The notes beneath the pieces are model-generated. The model saw only the letters and a program-made list of their open reading frames with translations, made no database searches and had not been told where the DNA came from. Shown here piece by piece: positions 18,199 through 29,418 of a stretch of DNA of 64,000 nucleotides (its first letter is position 1; every line of letters starts with the position of its first letter). The DNA comes from Blastococcus litoris (lineage in GTDB: Bacteria > Actinomycetota > Actinomycetes > Mycobacteriales > Geodermatophilaceae), in assembly GCF_003075095.1 (NCBI RefSeq), contig NZ_QCZF01000001.1, positions 830,737 to 894,736 on the forward strand, read 5' to 3'. Position numbers and translations under genes: made by a program.

Positions 18199-19599
18199 AT
18201 GACACAGGCACTGGGAGCGCTGGCCGACCGAGTTGCCGGCCCCGTGATCCGTCCCGGCGACGAGCGGTACGAGGAGGCCCGTCGGGTCTACAACGGGATG
18301 ATCGACGCACGGCCGGCCGCGATCGTCCGCTGCGCCACCGTCGACGACGTCGTCGCGGTGGTACGTCTCGCGGCCGACAAGGGGATGGAGCTCGCCGTCC
18401 GTGGCGGGGGGCACAGCGTGCCGGGCTTCGGCACCGCTGACGGTGCGGTCGTGGCCGATCTGTCCGGGCTGCAGTCCGTCGAGGTGGACGACGGACTGCG
18501 CACCGCGGCTGCCGGGGGCGGCACCACGTGGGGCAGGTTCAACGACGTCACCGCGGCACACGGCCTCGCCACCACCGGCGGGATCATCGCCAGCACGGGC
18601 ATCGGCGGCCTCACCCTCGGGGGCGGCGTCGGCTACCTGAGCAGGGCCCACGGCCTCTCCTGCGACAACCTCCTGTCGGCGCGCGTGGTCACCGCCGACG
18701 GCGAGCAGCTCGTCGCGAGCGCCGACGACGACGCCGACCTGTTCTGGGCGCTGCGCGGAGGCGGGGGCAACTTCGGCGTCGTCACGGAGTTCACGTACCG
18801 CGTGCACCCGATCGCCGACGTGCTCGTCGGGCTGATGTTCTTCGAGCTCTCCGACGGCGCGGCGGTCTTCCGGTTCTTCGACGACATGCTCGACGAGGCG
18901 CCGCGGGAGTACGGCGGCTACCCGGCGATGCACCTGGCCCCGCCGCTGCCGTTCGTCCCCGAAGCCCGCGTCGGGCAGCCGTTCGCCGTCGTCGTCTCGA
19001 GCTGGACCGGCGACCTCGACGAGGGACAGCGGTTCCTCGACCGGTTCCGCCAGGTCGCCCCACCGGCGGCGGAGATGGTCGCGCCCATGCCCTACCCGGC
19101 GCTGAACGCCCTCTTCGACCCGCTCCTGCCGCCCGGCCTGCAGCACTACTGGAAGAACGCCTTCGTCACGGAGCTCTCCGGTGAGGCGATCGCGGCGCAC
19201 ATGGAGCAGGGCGCCAGAATGCCGGCCGTCACCTGCGCCATGCACATGTACCCGATGACCGGCGCGGTGCAGGACGTGCCCTCCGACGCGACGGCGTTCG
19301 GCCACCGCGACGCCCGGTACGTGGCCAACATCGCCGGCATGTGGCCCGAGCCGGCCGACAACGAGCGCAACATCGCCTGGGTCCGCGACTACTACGCCGC
19401 GATCGCGCCGCTCTCCGAGGCCGGCGGCTACACCAACTTCGCCTCGGCCGACGACGAGCAGAAGGCGCCGGAGAACTACGGTTCCAACTACCGCCGGCTG
19501 ACCGAGCTCAAGCGGCGCTACGACCCCGGCAACCTGTTCCACCTGAACCAGAACATCCGGCCGGTGCCCGTGCCGGAGCCGCGCGGCAGCACCGCCTGA
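18199..19599 (+). CDS. FAD-binding oxidoreductase, berberine-bridge-enzyme-like
   Basis: 466 residues. The PCMH-type FAD domain includes VRGGGHSVPGFG (about residues 68-79), whose His is the usual 8-alpha covalent flavin site, and GIGGLTLGGGVGYLSRAHGL. A C-terminal BBE motif follows (YGSNYRRLTELKRRYDPGNLFHLNQNI). The second covalent cysteine of plant BBE is not evident, so a single linkage is expected. Members oxidise sugars, alcohols or ring nitrogens with O2. SD GAGGAG precedes the ATG. Monocistronic by context; substrate unknown. Confidence 0.88.
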   Translation: MTQALGALADRVAGPVIRPGDERYEEARRVYNGMIDARPAAIVRCATVDDVVAVVRLAADKGMELAVRGGGHSVPGFGTADGAVVADLSGLQSVEVDDGLRTAAAGGGTTWGRFNDVTAAHGLATTGGIIASTGIGGLTLGGGVGYLSRAHGLSCDNLLSARVVTADGEQLVASADDDADLFWALRGGGGNFGVVTEFTYRVHPIADVLVGLMFFELSDGAAVFRFFDDMLDEAPREYGGYPAMHLAPPLPFVPEARVGQPFAVVVSSWTGDLDEGQRFLDRFRQVAPPAAEMVAPMPYPALNALFDPLLPPGLQHYWKNAFVTELSGEAIAAHMEQGARMPAVTCAMHMYPMTGAVQDVPSDATAFGHRDARYVANIAGMWPEPADNERNIAWVRDYYAAIAPLSEAGGYTNFASADDEQKAPENYGSNYRRLTELKRRYDPGNLFHLNQNIRPVPVPEPRGSTA

Positions 19600-19617
19600 G
19601 CGGGGTCGGCGCCGCGG

Positions 19618-19644
19618 GGCGGACACGACCGGGCGACGTCCGCC
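19618..19644 (+). terminator. Possible terminator after FAD oxidoreductase
   Basis: 7-bp stem GGCGGAC/GTCCGCC with a 13-nt loop, 18 nt past the stop codon. Confidence 0.35.
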
Positions 19645-19746
19645 GCGTCGCGCGGCGCGCGGTGCGGCGAGCCGCGATCATGACCGGGTGATCACGATCG
19701 GGTGCGGGGCCGTGTCCCGGCGACCGCACCCGTCGTTGCGCCCGGC

Positions 19747-21267
19747 ATGACCACCGGCCGCGAGGACGCCCCCGTGCGCCGCGAGGGCGACTGGGCGAAC
19801 TGGGCGCCCAGCGGCAGGGCCGCCGTGCCGGCCATCGTGCTGCTGGTGATCGTGGCCAACCTGGTCGGGGTGGCCACGGTGCTCCTGCTGCTGATCGGCG
19901 TCGAGGACCGCGACGCCGACAGCGGCCGCGCGACGGTGTTGTGGGCGGTCGCCGCCTACCTGGTGGTCGCCTTCCCCGTCGGCACCGTCGCCGGCTTCCG
20001 GCGGCAGCGGGTCACCAACGGCTGGCTGATGGCGCGGCGGGAGCCGACCACCGAGGAGGCCGGCCACGCCCTGCGGCTGCCGGTCGACACCGCCCTGATC
20101 GCCGGCTCGATCTGGCTCCTCGGGGCGGTGCTCGTGGCCGGGGTGTCCGCGGCCGCCTTCCCCGAGCCGCTCGTCGGGCTGCGGACGGGCGTCGCCACGC
20201 TGCTCGGCGGGATGGCGACGGCCGGCGTCACCTACCTGCTCGTCGCGCGCGCCGCCCGCACCGTCACGGCCATCGCGCTGGCCGCCCACCCGCCGGCCGG
20301 CGCCCTCACCCTGGGCGTCCGCCCGCGCCTGCTGCTGATGTGGGGCCTCACCAGCGGCGTCCCCATGCTCGGCGTCGTCCTGCTGTTCCTCGACCCCAGC
20401 AACCCGGACGGCCCCGGCACGGGTGCGGTGGTCTTCCTCGTCGTCGTCGCGCTGCTCGTGGGGGCGCTCGCGACGCTGCTGACCGCCCGTGCCGTCGGCC
20501 AGCCGCTGCGCGACCTGCGCCGGGCGGTGCAGGAGATCGGGGGCGGCGACTACGAGGTGCGCGTCGTCGTGGACGACGCGGGGGAGATCGGGCTGCTCCA
20601 GGAGGGCGTCAACTCGATGGCCGCCGGGCTGGCCGAGCGCGAGCGGCTGCGCGACCTGTTCGGCAGGCACGTGGGGACGACCGTCGCCCAGGAGGCGCTG
20701 CGCACCGGCGTGAGCCTGGGTGGTGAGGAGCGCACGGTGGCCGCGCTGTTCGTCGACATCGCCGGCTCCACCTCGCTGGTGCGGCGCACCGGCCCGGAGG
20801 AGATGGTCGGCCTGCTGAACCGGTTCTTCGGCGTCGTGGTCGACACCGTCGAGGGCGAGGGCGGGCTGGTCAACAAGTTCGAGGGCGATGCCGCGCTGTG
20901 CGTCTTCGGCGCCCCGACGGACCACCCCGATGCGGCGGGGGCGGCCCTGCGCGCGGCCCGCCGCATCTGCGACGCCGTCGCGGAGGCGGGTGAGGTCGAC
21001 GTCGGCGTGGGCGTCGCGTGCGGGCGGGTGTGGGCCGGGCAGGTCGGCGCGGCCAGCCGGCTCGAGTACACGGTCATCGGCGACCCGGTGAACGAGGCGG
21101 CGCGGCTGACGGAGCTGGCGAAGGACCACGCCGGCCGGGTGATCGCGAGCGAGAGCACGGTGCAGGCGGCGGAGCCCGGCGAGCGGGAGCACTGGGTGCG
21201 CGACGGCGAGGTGGAGCTGCGCGGGCGGGACGTCGAGACCCGCACGTGGGTCCGCCGGGCGGGCTGA
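19747..21267 (+). CDS. Membrane adenylate/guanylate cyclase (class III) with HAMP domain
   Basis: 506 residues from ATG 19747 (frame open from 19702). About six TM segments occupy residues 25-270, then a HAMP linker (ARAVGQPLRDLRRAVQEIGGGDYEVRV), then a class III cyclase domain. Both metal aspartates are present (FVDIAGSTSL and KFEGDAALCVFG), as is the substrate-selecting Lys in KFEGD and the LEYTVIGDPVNEAARL block with the catalytic Asn and Arg. The layout matches the M. tuberculosis Rv1318c-Rv1320c group. Predicted to make cAMP at the membrane. It converges, 7 nt apart, on a K+ channel gene. Confidence 0.9.
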   Translation: MTTGREDAPVRREGDWANWAPSGRAAVPAIVLLVIVANLVGVATVLLLLIGVEDRDADSGRATVLWAVAAYLVVAFPVGTVAGFRRQRVTNGWLMARREPTTEEAGHALRLPVDTALIAGSIWLLGAVLVAGVSAAAFPEPLVGLRTGVATLLGGMATAGVTYLLVARAARTVTAIALAAHPPAGALTLGVRPRLLLMWGLTSGVPMLGVVLLFLDPSNPDGPGTGAVVFLVVVALLVGALATLLTARAVGQPLRDLRRAVQEIGGGDYEVRVVVDDAGEIGLLQEGVNSMAAGLAERERLRDLFGRHVGTTVAQEALRTGVSLGGEERTVAALFVDIAGSTSLVRRTGPEEMVGLLNRFFGVVVDTVEGEGGLVNKFEGDAALCVFGAPTDHPDAAGAALRAARRICDAVAEAGEVDVGVGVACGRVWAGQVGAASRLEYTVIGDPVNEAARLTELAKDHAGRVIASESTVQAAEPGEREHWVRDGEVELRGRDVETRTWVRRAG

Positions 21268-21274
21268 CCCGGGC

Positions 21275-22339
21275 TCAGGACGGCTGGGTCGGTGGCCGCA
21301 TCGGTCGATTGGGGTCGTGGGCCTTGACCACGACGAGGACGTCCTCCGGCTGGAGGGTGCCGATCAGCGGGTCGTCGAAACGCAGCGTCCGGCCGCCCCG
21401 GGTGACCGACAGGACGATGTCCCGCAGCGAGCGCGGGCCGAGACCGACCTCGCCCGAGTTGACCGTCCGCTGGTGCAGGTCCAGACCCTGGCCACCGGTG
21501 ACGAGGTCCTCGACGACGGCGACCACCCGGGGGGCGTCGGTCGAGAGCCCGAGCAGCCGCCCGGAGGTGGCGGAGGTGGTGATGACGGTGTCGGCACCGG
21601 ACTGGCGGAGGAGGTTGGCGTTCTCCTCCTCCCGGACGCTGGTGGTGATCGGCACGCTGGGGTTGATCTGCCGCACGGTCAGCGTGATGAGCACCGACGC
21701 GTCGTCCCGGTTGGCCGCGACGATCACCGCACGGGCGCGTTCGACCGAGGCCCGGCGCAGCACCTCGGTGCGGCTGGCGTCGCCGACGATGCCGGTCAGC
21801 CCGAGGGAGTTCGCCTCCTCGATCGCCCGGGGCTCGGGGTCGACGACGACGATCCGGTCCGGCGTCGTGCCGTTGGCGATGAGCGAGCGGATCGCGCTGC
21901 GGCCCTTGGTGCCGTAGCCGCACACGATGACGTGCTGGCGCACGCGGTTCCTCCAGCGTCGGATGCGGAACTCCTCCCGCGAGCGCGCGGTGAGGGCTTC
22001 GAGCGTCGTCCCGATCAGGACGATCAGGAACATGATCCGCAGAGGCGTGATCAGCAGGATGTTGATGAGCCGGGCCTCGGGGGTCACCGGCGTGATGTCG
22101 CCGTAACCGGTCGTGGAGAGGGTGACCGTCGCGTAGTACGTGGCGTCGAGCAGGGAGATCTCGCCGCCCTTGCTGTCCTCGTAGCCGTCCCGGTCCACGT
22201 ACACGATCAGGACGACGACGACGAGGACGAACGCGGCGATCAGGACGCGGCGCAGCACCTGCCGCACCGGTGAGATCTCCTCGTGGGCGATCTGCACACC
22301 GGTGTGCTCGGTCTCCGTCCCGACCGGCTCGAACTTCAC
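21275..22339 (-). CDS. Two-TM potassium channel with RCK (TrkA-N) domain
   Basis: 354 residues. The first TM (LIAAFVLVVVVLIVYV) is followed by a pore helix with selectivity filter TLSTTGYGD, a second TM (LLITPLRIMFLIVLIGTT), then a cytosolic RCK domain with Rossmann motif VIVCGYGTKG and a C-terminal TrkA-C-like part. This is the MthK/Kch-type ligand-gated K+ channel layout, acting as a tetramer in the plasma membrane. GTG start at 22339 has TACTGT (22352-22347 on the minus strand) ending 7 nt upstream, so the mRNA is probably leaderless. No partner gene. Confidence 0.92.
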   Translation of the reverse strand: MKFEPVGTETEHTGVQIAHEEISPVRQVLRRVLIAAFVLVVVVLIVYVDRDGYEDSKGGEISLLDATYYATVTLSTTGYGDITPVTPEARLINILLITPLRIMFLIVLIGTTLEALTARSREEFRIRRWRNRVRQHVIVCGYGTKGRSAIRSLIANGTTPDRIVVVDPEPRAIEEANSLGLTGIVGDASRTEVLRRASVERARAVIVAANRDDASVLITLTVRQINPSVPITTSVREEENANLLRQSGADTVITTSATSGRLLGLSTDAPRVVAVVEDLVTGGQGLDLHQRTVNSGEVGLGPRSLRDIVLSVTRGGRTLRFDDPLIGTLQPEDVLVVVKAHDPNRPMRPPTQPS

Positions 22340-22436
22340 CCGCCGGACAGTAGTGAGCCCCGCTCCGCGGTGCGCGGCGCCGCACCCGTTCGGGTCAGAT
22401 GATCCCGACGGGGCGGCGCCGCTCCGGCGCGGCCGG

Positions 22437-24173
<1,737 letters not shown>

Positions 24174-24265
24174 GCGCTTCCTCTCGTCGTGATCGTCGGC
24201 ACACAGCGTGGCTCAGCTCACACGCCCTGTCGAGGTCCCGTCCGCGGTCTGTGAGGATGGCGCCC

Positions 24266-25117
24266 ATGAGCGACCAGCGGACCGCCCTCGTCCTCGGTGG
24301 CGGCGGCATCACCGGCATCGCCTGGGAGATCGGCCTGCTCGCCGGCCTGGCCGACGCCGGCGTCGACCTCACCGGGGCCGACCTGGTCGTCGGCACCTCG
24401 GCGGGCTCGGTCGTCGGCGCGCAGGTCGCCTGCGGGGTGGACGTCGAGGAGATGTACGGCCGCCAGCTGGCGCCGGCGACGGGCGAGAAGGTGGCCCGGC
24501 TCAACCGCGCCACCCTGGCGCAGTTCGGCTGGGCGCTGCTGCGCAGCCGCGGCCGGGACGTGGAGTTCCGGCGCCGCATCGGTGCCCTCGCCCTGGCCGC
24601 GGAGAAGGCCGGCCTGACGCCGTCCGAGCAGGAGCGCCTCGACGTCATCGGGGCCCGGCTCGGGGGCAAGGAGTGGCCCGAGCGCCCCCTCACGATCACC
24701 GCCGTCGACGCGGAGACCGGCGAGTTCACGCCGTTCGACCGCTCCTCCGGCGTTCCCCTCCTGCACGCGGTGGCCGCCAGCTGCGCCGTCCCCGGCGTCT
24801 ACCCGCCGGTGACGATCGACGGGCGCCGGTACGTCGACGGCGGCATGCGGTCCGCGGCGAACGCCGACCTGGCCCAGGGCTACGACCGGCTGGTCGTCCT
24901 CGCCCCCATCCCGCGGGGCATCGGCCCGATGGCCAGCGTCGACGCGCAGGTCACCGGGATGGTGTCGCGCGTCGCCGTCGTCTCCCCGGACAAGGGCAGC
25001 CGGACGGCGATCGGCCGCAACGTGCTCGACCCGGCCGCCCGGGCGCCCTCGGCGGAGGCCGGGCGCGCCCAGGCGGCGTCGGTGGCGGCGAAGGTCGCCG
25101 ACGTCTGGAACGGCTGA
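24266..25117 (+). CDS. Patatin-like phospholipase/acylhydrolase
   Basis: 283 residues with the full patatin set: oxyanion loop LGGGGITGIAWE at the N terminus, nucleophile motif VGTSAGS (GXSXG) near residue 46, and the dyad aspartate in YVDGGM near 193. Catalyses hydrolysis of acyl esters with a Ser-Asp dyad. The in-frame GTG 24251 is less likely than ATG 24266, which follows GAGGAT by 7 nt. Converges on a small membrane protein gene (stop codons 3 nt apart). Confidence 0.88.
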   Translation: MSDQRTALVLGGGGITGIAWEIGLLAGLADAGVDLTGADLVVGTSAGSVVGAQVACGVDVEEMYGRQLAPATGEKVARLNRATLAQFGWALLRSRGRDVEFRRRIGALALAAEKAGLTPSEQERLDVIGARLGGKEWPERPLTITAVDAETGEFTPFDRSSGVPLLHAVAASCAVPGVYPPVTIDGRRYVDGGMRSAANADLAQGYDRLVVLAPIPRGIGPMASVDAQVTGMVSRVAVVSPDKGSRTAIGRNVLDPAARAPSAEAGRAQAASVAAKVADVWNG

Positions 25118-25119
25118 GC

Positions 25120-25752
25120 TCAGCTCCGCCGCCACAGCCAGATGCCGACGCCGGCGAACCACAGCGGCATCAGGTAGGTGACCGCCCAGCCGACCGGCGG
25201 CAGCGCGAGACCCAGGGCGAAGGTGACGCTGAGGGCCATCAGCGCCCGGGACCTCCGGCCGGCGATCGCGACGGCGACCAGGAAGGCGACGCCCACCCAC
25301 GCCGACATGGGGTGGGCGACGTTCATCAGGACCAGCGCGGTCTCGGCCCCCGTCGGCGACACCCCGCCCTCGAGCACCAGGTCGCCCACCGTCACGGCGG
25401 CGGCCGGAGCCGTGAACGCGGCGGTCAGCAGGAGCAGGTGCCCGGCGCCCAGCAACGGGAGCAGCCGGACCGAGGCCTGGTCGCCCGCGCGGCCCAGGTG
25501 GGCGGCCAGCCGGCCGGCGACGGCGATGCCCAGCAGGGCGTAACCGGCCACCAGGAGGGCGGTGAGCCCGACCGGTGCGCCGGTCAGGGCCTCGGCCGCC
25601 TCCTCGGCCGTCGTCGCGCCGCTCACCGGGTCGTCGAAGACGACGACGCTCCCGGCGAAGGCGAGCAGCCCGCCGAGTCCGGCGAGCGCAGGCAGGACCG
25701 CACTCGCCGGGCGGGTGCGGACGGGGGTGTCGGGCAGCGCTGCAGTGGTCAT
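25120..25752 (-). CDS. Hypothetical six-TM membrane protein
   Basis: 210 residues with about six TM segments (for example AVLPALAGLGGLLAFAGSVVVF, GLTALLVAGYALLGIAVAGRLA, LLPLLGAGHLLLLTAAFTA and WVGVAFLVAVAIAG). A good SD (GAGGAGG) precedes ATG 25752. A much longer open frame upstream is antisense to the histidine kinase and is rejected. No family recognised. It is divergent from the two-component system, which might regulate it as ABC-type or membrane-stress targets often are, but that is only positional. Confidence 0.7.
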   Translation of the reverse strand: MTTAALPDTPVRTRPASAVLPALAGLGGLLAFAGSVVVFDDPVSGATTAEEAAEALTGAPVGLTALLVAGYALLGIAVAGRLAAHLGRAGDQASVRLLPLLGAGHLLLLTAAFTAPAAAVTVGDLVLEGGVSPTGAETALVLMNVAHPMSAWVGVAFLVAVAIAGRRSRALMALSVTFALGLALPPVGWAVTYLMPLWFAGVGIWLWRRS

Positions 25753-25931
25753 GACGGGACCTCCTCGGGTCGGCGCGACGGCCGCGCCGGACGCATCCAC
25801 GCTCTCGCCGACGGCCGCCGTCCCCGTCCCCCGCGAGGCCGATGCCGCGGTGAGGTCGGCCGCCCGCCGTCTGCCGTCCGGCAGACGGGTGATCGGCCGC
25901 CGGAGGGAGGTGCGGCGGCCTCCGCCGGTCC

Positions 25932-25937
25932 TACGCT
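25932..25937 (+). promoter_or_regulatory. -10 box of leaderless two-component operon
   Basis: TACGCT followed by exactly 7 nt and ATG 25945, placing transcription start on the initiator A. Confidence 0.55.
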
Positions 25938-25944
25938 CCCCGGC

Positions 25945-27114
25945 ATGTCGGGCGTCGGGGCCAGGTGGCGAGGGCTGTCGGTGTGGGTGCGCGACAGCCT
26001 GCTCGCGGCGGTCCTGTCCCTCGCCGCCCAGGTCGAGCTCGTCGTGCTGGCCGAGGACATCGCGCCGCAGCTGCCGCTGCAGGTCGTGGCGTTCGCCGCG
26101 ATGACCGGCAGCCTCGTCCTCCGGCGGACCCGTCCGCTCGCCGCCGCCTGCGCGGTCGCCGCCGGGCTCGCCCTCCAGACGGTCCTCGGCGACGCGCCCG
26201 TGCTGTCGGGGTACGTCGCGGTGCTGATCGCGACGTACTCGGTGGCCCAGTACGCCCGGCGACGGCGGGACGCCGTGCTCGGCCTGGTGGCGATCGTCGC
26301 GGCGGTCGAGGTCTACCCCGTCGTCCGTCCCGGCGTCAGCGTCGTCGACGAGATCGCGAACGTCGCCATCCCCGTCGTCGTCTGGGTCTTCGCCCGGCTG
26401 GCCCGCGAACGCCTGGACCGCGCCCTGGCCGCGGAGCGCGACGCGACGGCCGCCCGCGCCCGGGCACGCGAGGAGGAGCTCGCCCGCGAGGCGGCGCTGG
26501 CGGCCGAACGCCGGCGGATCGCCCGCGAGATGCACGACGTCGTCGGCCACGGCGTGACCCTCATGCTCCTGCACGCCGATGCCGCGCAGGCCCGGCTCGG
26601 ACGCCGGGAACCCGAGGCGACGGCCGCGCTGGACGTCGTCCTGGCGGCCGGCCGGACGGCGCTGGAGGACCTGCACCGGCTGCTCCGGGTGCTGCGCGAG
26701 ACACCCGGTCCGGATGACGGGGGACCCCGCGGCCTCGCCGACGTCGACGTCCTGGCGGGGGCGGCCGGTGCGGTGGTGACCCGGGAGGGGGAGGTCCGCG
26801 CGCTGCCGGCGGCCGTCGAGGCGACGGCCTTCCGCGTCGTCCAGGAGTCGCTGACCAACGCGGTGAAGCACGCGCCCGGCGCCCGGACCGTGGTGCGGCT
26901 GCACTACGGGGAGCAGGACCTGACCGTCGAGGTGGACGACGACGGGCCGGGGACGGCGGCGGTCCCCGGCGCACCGGGCTTCGGGCTCGCCGGGATGCGG
27001 GAGCGGGTCGCGCTCTTCGACGGCCGGGTCAGCGCCGGCCCGCGCCCCGGTGGTGCCGGCTGGCGCACCTCGGCCGTCCTGCCGGTCCCCGCGCCGCAGC
27101 ACGTCCGGACATGA
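25945..27114 (+). CDS. Sensor histidine kinase (HisKA_3, NarL-type partner)
   Basis: 389 residues. About four to five TM segments occupy residues 20-150 without an extracellular domain of note, then a charged coiled linker rich in Ala/Arg/Glu. The DHp motif [15 protein letters not shown] supplies the phosphorylated His. The ATPase domain shows N box [13 protein letters not shown]1 DDDGPG and G2 [11 protein letters not shown]. The short intramembrane sensor suggests envelope stress or peptide sensing, as in LiaS/DesK-like kinases. ATGA overlap with the response regulator gene; leaderless promoter. Confidence 0.92.
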   Translation: MSGVGARWRGLSVWVRDSLLAAVLSLAAQVELVVLAEDIAPQLPLQVVAFAAMTGSLVLRRTRPLAAACAVAAGLALQTVLGDAPVLSGYVAVLIATYSVAQYARRRRDAVLGLVAIVAAVEVYPVVRPGVSVVDEIANVAIPVVVWVFARLARERLDRALAAERDATAARARAREEELAREAALAAERRRIAREMHDVVGHGVTLMLLHADAAQARLGRREPEATAALDVVLAAGRTALEDLHRLLRVLRETPGPDDGGPRGLADVDVLAGAAGAVVTREGEVRALPAAVEATAFRVVQESLTNAVKHAPGARTVVRLHYGEQDLTVEVDDDGPGTAAVPGAPGFGLAGMRERVALFDGRVSAGPRPGGAGWRTSAVLPVPAPQHVRT

Positions 27115-27773
27115 GCGTGCGCGTCGTGCTGGCCGACGACGAGGCCCTCGTCCGGGCCGGCCTGCGGATGATCCTGGAGGCCGAGGACGGCATCGAGGTC
27201 GTGGGCGAGGCCGCCGACGGGGCCGAGGCGGTGTCGGCCTGCCGGGAGCTGCGTCCGGACGTCGCCCTGGTCGACATCCGCATGCCCCGCGTCGACGGCA
27301 TCCAGGCGGCCCGGAGGATCAGCGCCGACCCCGACCTGACCACCGCGGTCGTCATGCTCACGACGTTCGACGCCGACGCGCACGTGGTGGAGGCGCTGCG
27401 GGCCGGGGCCACCGGCTTCCTGCTCAAGTCGATGCCCCGCGAGCAGCTGGTGGCGGCCGTCCGCACCGCCGTCGGCGGGGAGGCGCTCCTCGCGCCGTCG
27501 CTCCTGCGCCGGCTGCTCGACGACCACGTCCGGCGCGCCGACCTGGCCCCGGCACCGGCGCCCGGCCTCGAGCAGCTCACCCGGCGGGAGGAGGAGGTGC
27601 TCCGGCTCGTCGCCCGCGGGCTCTCCAACGCCGAGATCGCCGGCCGCCTGGTGCTGGGTGAGGGCACGGTGAAGACCCACGTGGCGCGGGTGCTGGCCAA
27701 GCTCGGCGTCCGGGACCGCGTCCAGGCGGTCGTGGTGGCCTACGAGTCGGGGCTCGTCCGGCCCGGCGGCTGA
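27111..27773 (+). CDS. NarL/FixJ-family response regulator
   Basis: 220 residues. Receiver domain: [18 protein letters not shown] with acidic pocket, phosphoacceptor Asp in [13 protein letters not shown] near residue 55, conserved Thr in MLTTFD and Lys in FLLKSM. Then a LuxR-type HTH from about residue 150 ([22 protein letters not shown]...[13 protein letters not shown]). Overlaps the kinase stop by 4 nt (ATGA), so the two are translationally coupled. The stop is 1 nt from that of the convergent acyl-CoA synthetase. Confidence 0.93.
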   Translation: MSVRVVLADDEALVRAGLRMILEAEDGIEVVGEAADGAEAVSACRELRPDVALVDIRMPRVDGIQAARRISADPDLTTAVVMLTTFDADAHVVEALRAGATGFLLKSMPREQLVAAVRTAVGGEALLAPSLLRRLLDDHVRRADLAPAPAPGLEQLTRREEEVLRLVARGLSNAEIAGRLVLGEGTVKTHVARVLAKLGVRDRVQAVVVAYESGLVRPGG

Positions 27774-27774
27774 G

Positions 27775-29343
27775 TCACACGGCCGGCTCGGCGACCAGCG
27801 AGCCGGCCGAGTGCTCCTGGCGCAACGAGGTCTTGAGCACCTTGCCGCTGGGGTTGCGGGGGAGCGCGCCCACGATCGAGTACTCGCGCGGGTTCTTGTA
27901 GCGCGCCAGCTTCTCCCGGCACCACGCCGCCAGCTCCTCCGCCGTGGGCGGGTCGTCCGCGTCCCGCGGGGCGACGACGGCCAGCGGCGCCTCGCCGTAC
28001 CTGACGTCCGGGACGCCGATCAGCGCGACCTCGCCGACCTTGGGGTGCGCGGCGAGGACGTCCTCCACCTCGGCGCAGTAGATGTTCTCCCCACCCGAGA
28101 TGATCATGTCCTTCTTGCGGTCGACGACGAAGAAGTAGCCGTCCTCGTCCTGGCGCACGAGGTCGCCGGAGTGGAACCAGCCACCGTCGAAGGCGATCGC
28201 GGTCTCGTCCGGTCTGCCCCAGTACTCCTTCATCACCATCGGGCTGCGGTAGACGATCTCGCCCACCTCGCCCTGCGGCACGTCCTGCATCGCCTCGTCG
28301 ACCACCCGCACCTCGACGTTGAGCATCGGGGTGCCGACCGAGCCGATCTTGCGCACGGAGTCCTCGCCGCGGAGGAAGCAAGTGACCGGGCTGCACTCGG
28401 TCTGCCCGAACGCCGTCACGACCTCCGCCTGCGGGAACGTGTCGATGAGCGTGCGCAGCAGCGTCGTCGACGCCGGGGCCGCACCCCAGGACACCCGGCG
28501 CAGGCAGGAGAGGTCGCGCTCGGCGATGCCCGGGACGGCGACCACGGCGGCCCACATGGCCGGCACGAGGAAGATGCTGGAGATCCGCTCGCGCTCGATC
28601 ATGTCGAGGGTGTTGACCGGGGAGAAGGCGCCGGACCTCATGATCACGTTCGTCCCGCCGACCAGCAGCGGCGGCAGCCCACCGGCGAGGCCGGCGATGT
28701 GGAACAGCGGCGCGCCCGGAGCGGCGACCCGGTCGGCGGGGTCCCAGCCGAGGTGGGTCATCTGGCTGAACACGTGCATGAGCAGGTTGCGATGGGTCAG
28801 CACGGCGCCCTTGGGCCGGCCGGTCGTGCCGGAGGTGTACATGACGAAGGCCGGCTCTGCCTCGTCGACGACGATGCCCAGCGGCTCGGTTCCTGCTGCC
28901 GCGAGCGCTTCCTCGTAGTCGCCGCCGATGGTCAGCGTCGTGGCGACCGGCGCCTGCTCGCACGCCTTCGCCCCGACCTCGGCCAGCGCGGTGTCGACGA
29001 CCAGCGCGACGGCGCCCGAGTCGGACAGCACGTAGGCGACCTCGTCGGCGACCAGCCGGAAGTTCACCGGGACGACGATCGCGCCCAGCCGCACGCCGGC
29101 GAGGTAGGCCTCCCACGTCTCCATGCCGTTGAGGGCCAGGACGGCGATGCGGTCGCCGGTGCCGACGCCGCGCTGCTGGAGGGCGCGGGCCAGCCGGGTC
29201 ACCCGCTCGTCGAGCTCGCCGTAGCTGCGGCCCGTCCCCTCGAAGCGGAGCGCCGTCGCGTCCGGCGTCTTCCGGGCGTGGCGGGCGAGCTGATCGCTCA
29301 TGGTCATGCCCCGGCCCTCGAGGGCGGGGATGGGGACGGTCAC
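27775..29343 (-). CDS. Long-chain fatty-acid-CoA ligase-type acyl-CoA synthetase
   Basis: 522 residues of the ANL superfamily: VMYTSGTTGRPKGAVLTH near residue 170, AFGQTECSP near 310, WFHSGDLVRQDEDGYFFVVDRKKDMIISGGENIY, and catalytic lysine in PSGKVLKT. GTG 29343 has SD GAGGAG 6-7 nt upstream, supporting this start over the internal ATGs. A TetR gene lies just upstream on the same strand, followed divergently by acyl-CoA dehydrogenases and an enoyl-CoA hydratase, so it probably activates the acid degraded by that operon. Confidence 0.9.
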   Translation of the reverse strand: MTVPIPALEGRGMTMSDQLARHARKTPDATALRFEGTGRSYGELDERVTRLARALQQRGVGTGDRIAVLALNGMETWEAYLAGVRLGAIVVPVNFRLVADEVAYVLSDSGAVALVVDTALAEVGAKACEQAPVATTLTIGGDYEEALAAAGTEPLGIVVDEAEPAFVMYTSGTTGRPKGAVLTHRNLLMHVFSQMTHLGWDPADRVAAPGAPLFHIAGLAGGLPPLLVGGTNVIMRSGAFSPVNTLDMIERERISSIFLVPAMWAAVVAVPGIAERDLSCLRRVSWGAAPASTTLLRTLIDTFPQAEVVTAFGQTECSPVTCFLRGEDSVRKIGSVGTPMLNVEVRVVDEAMQDVPQGEVGEIVYRSPMVMKEYWGRPDETAIAFDGGWFHSGDLVRQDEDGYFFVVDRKKDMIISGGENIYCAEVEDVLAAHPKVGEVALIGVPDVRYGEAPLAVVAPRDADDPPTAEELAAWCREKLARYKNPREYSIVGALPRNPSGKVLKTSLRQEHSAGSLVAEPAV

Positions 29344-29404
29344 GGGTGCTCCTCGGCGCCGACGCGGGTGTGACCCGCGTCATGCTGGCGGCGCGAGGAG
29401 TGAG

Positions 29405-29418
29405 CGGTCAACCGTGAC
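29405..29418. promoter_or_regulatory. Putative TetR site upstream of acyl-CoA synthetase
   Basis: The minus strand reads GTCACGGTTGACCG here, 13 of 14 identical to the plus-strand sequence at 30098-30111. It overlaps the tetR stop codon and lies about 60 nt before the synthetase start. Confidence 0.3.

Noticed and set aside
18618..18676. Second covalent flavin attachment (Cys) in the FAD oxidoreductase
   Set aside because: The Cys in GLSCDNL is not at the position of the berberine-bridge-enzyme Cys, which is Ser/Thr-Gly here; only the His site is supported.
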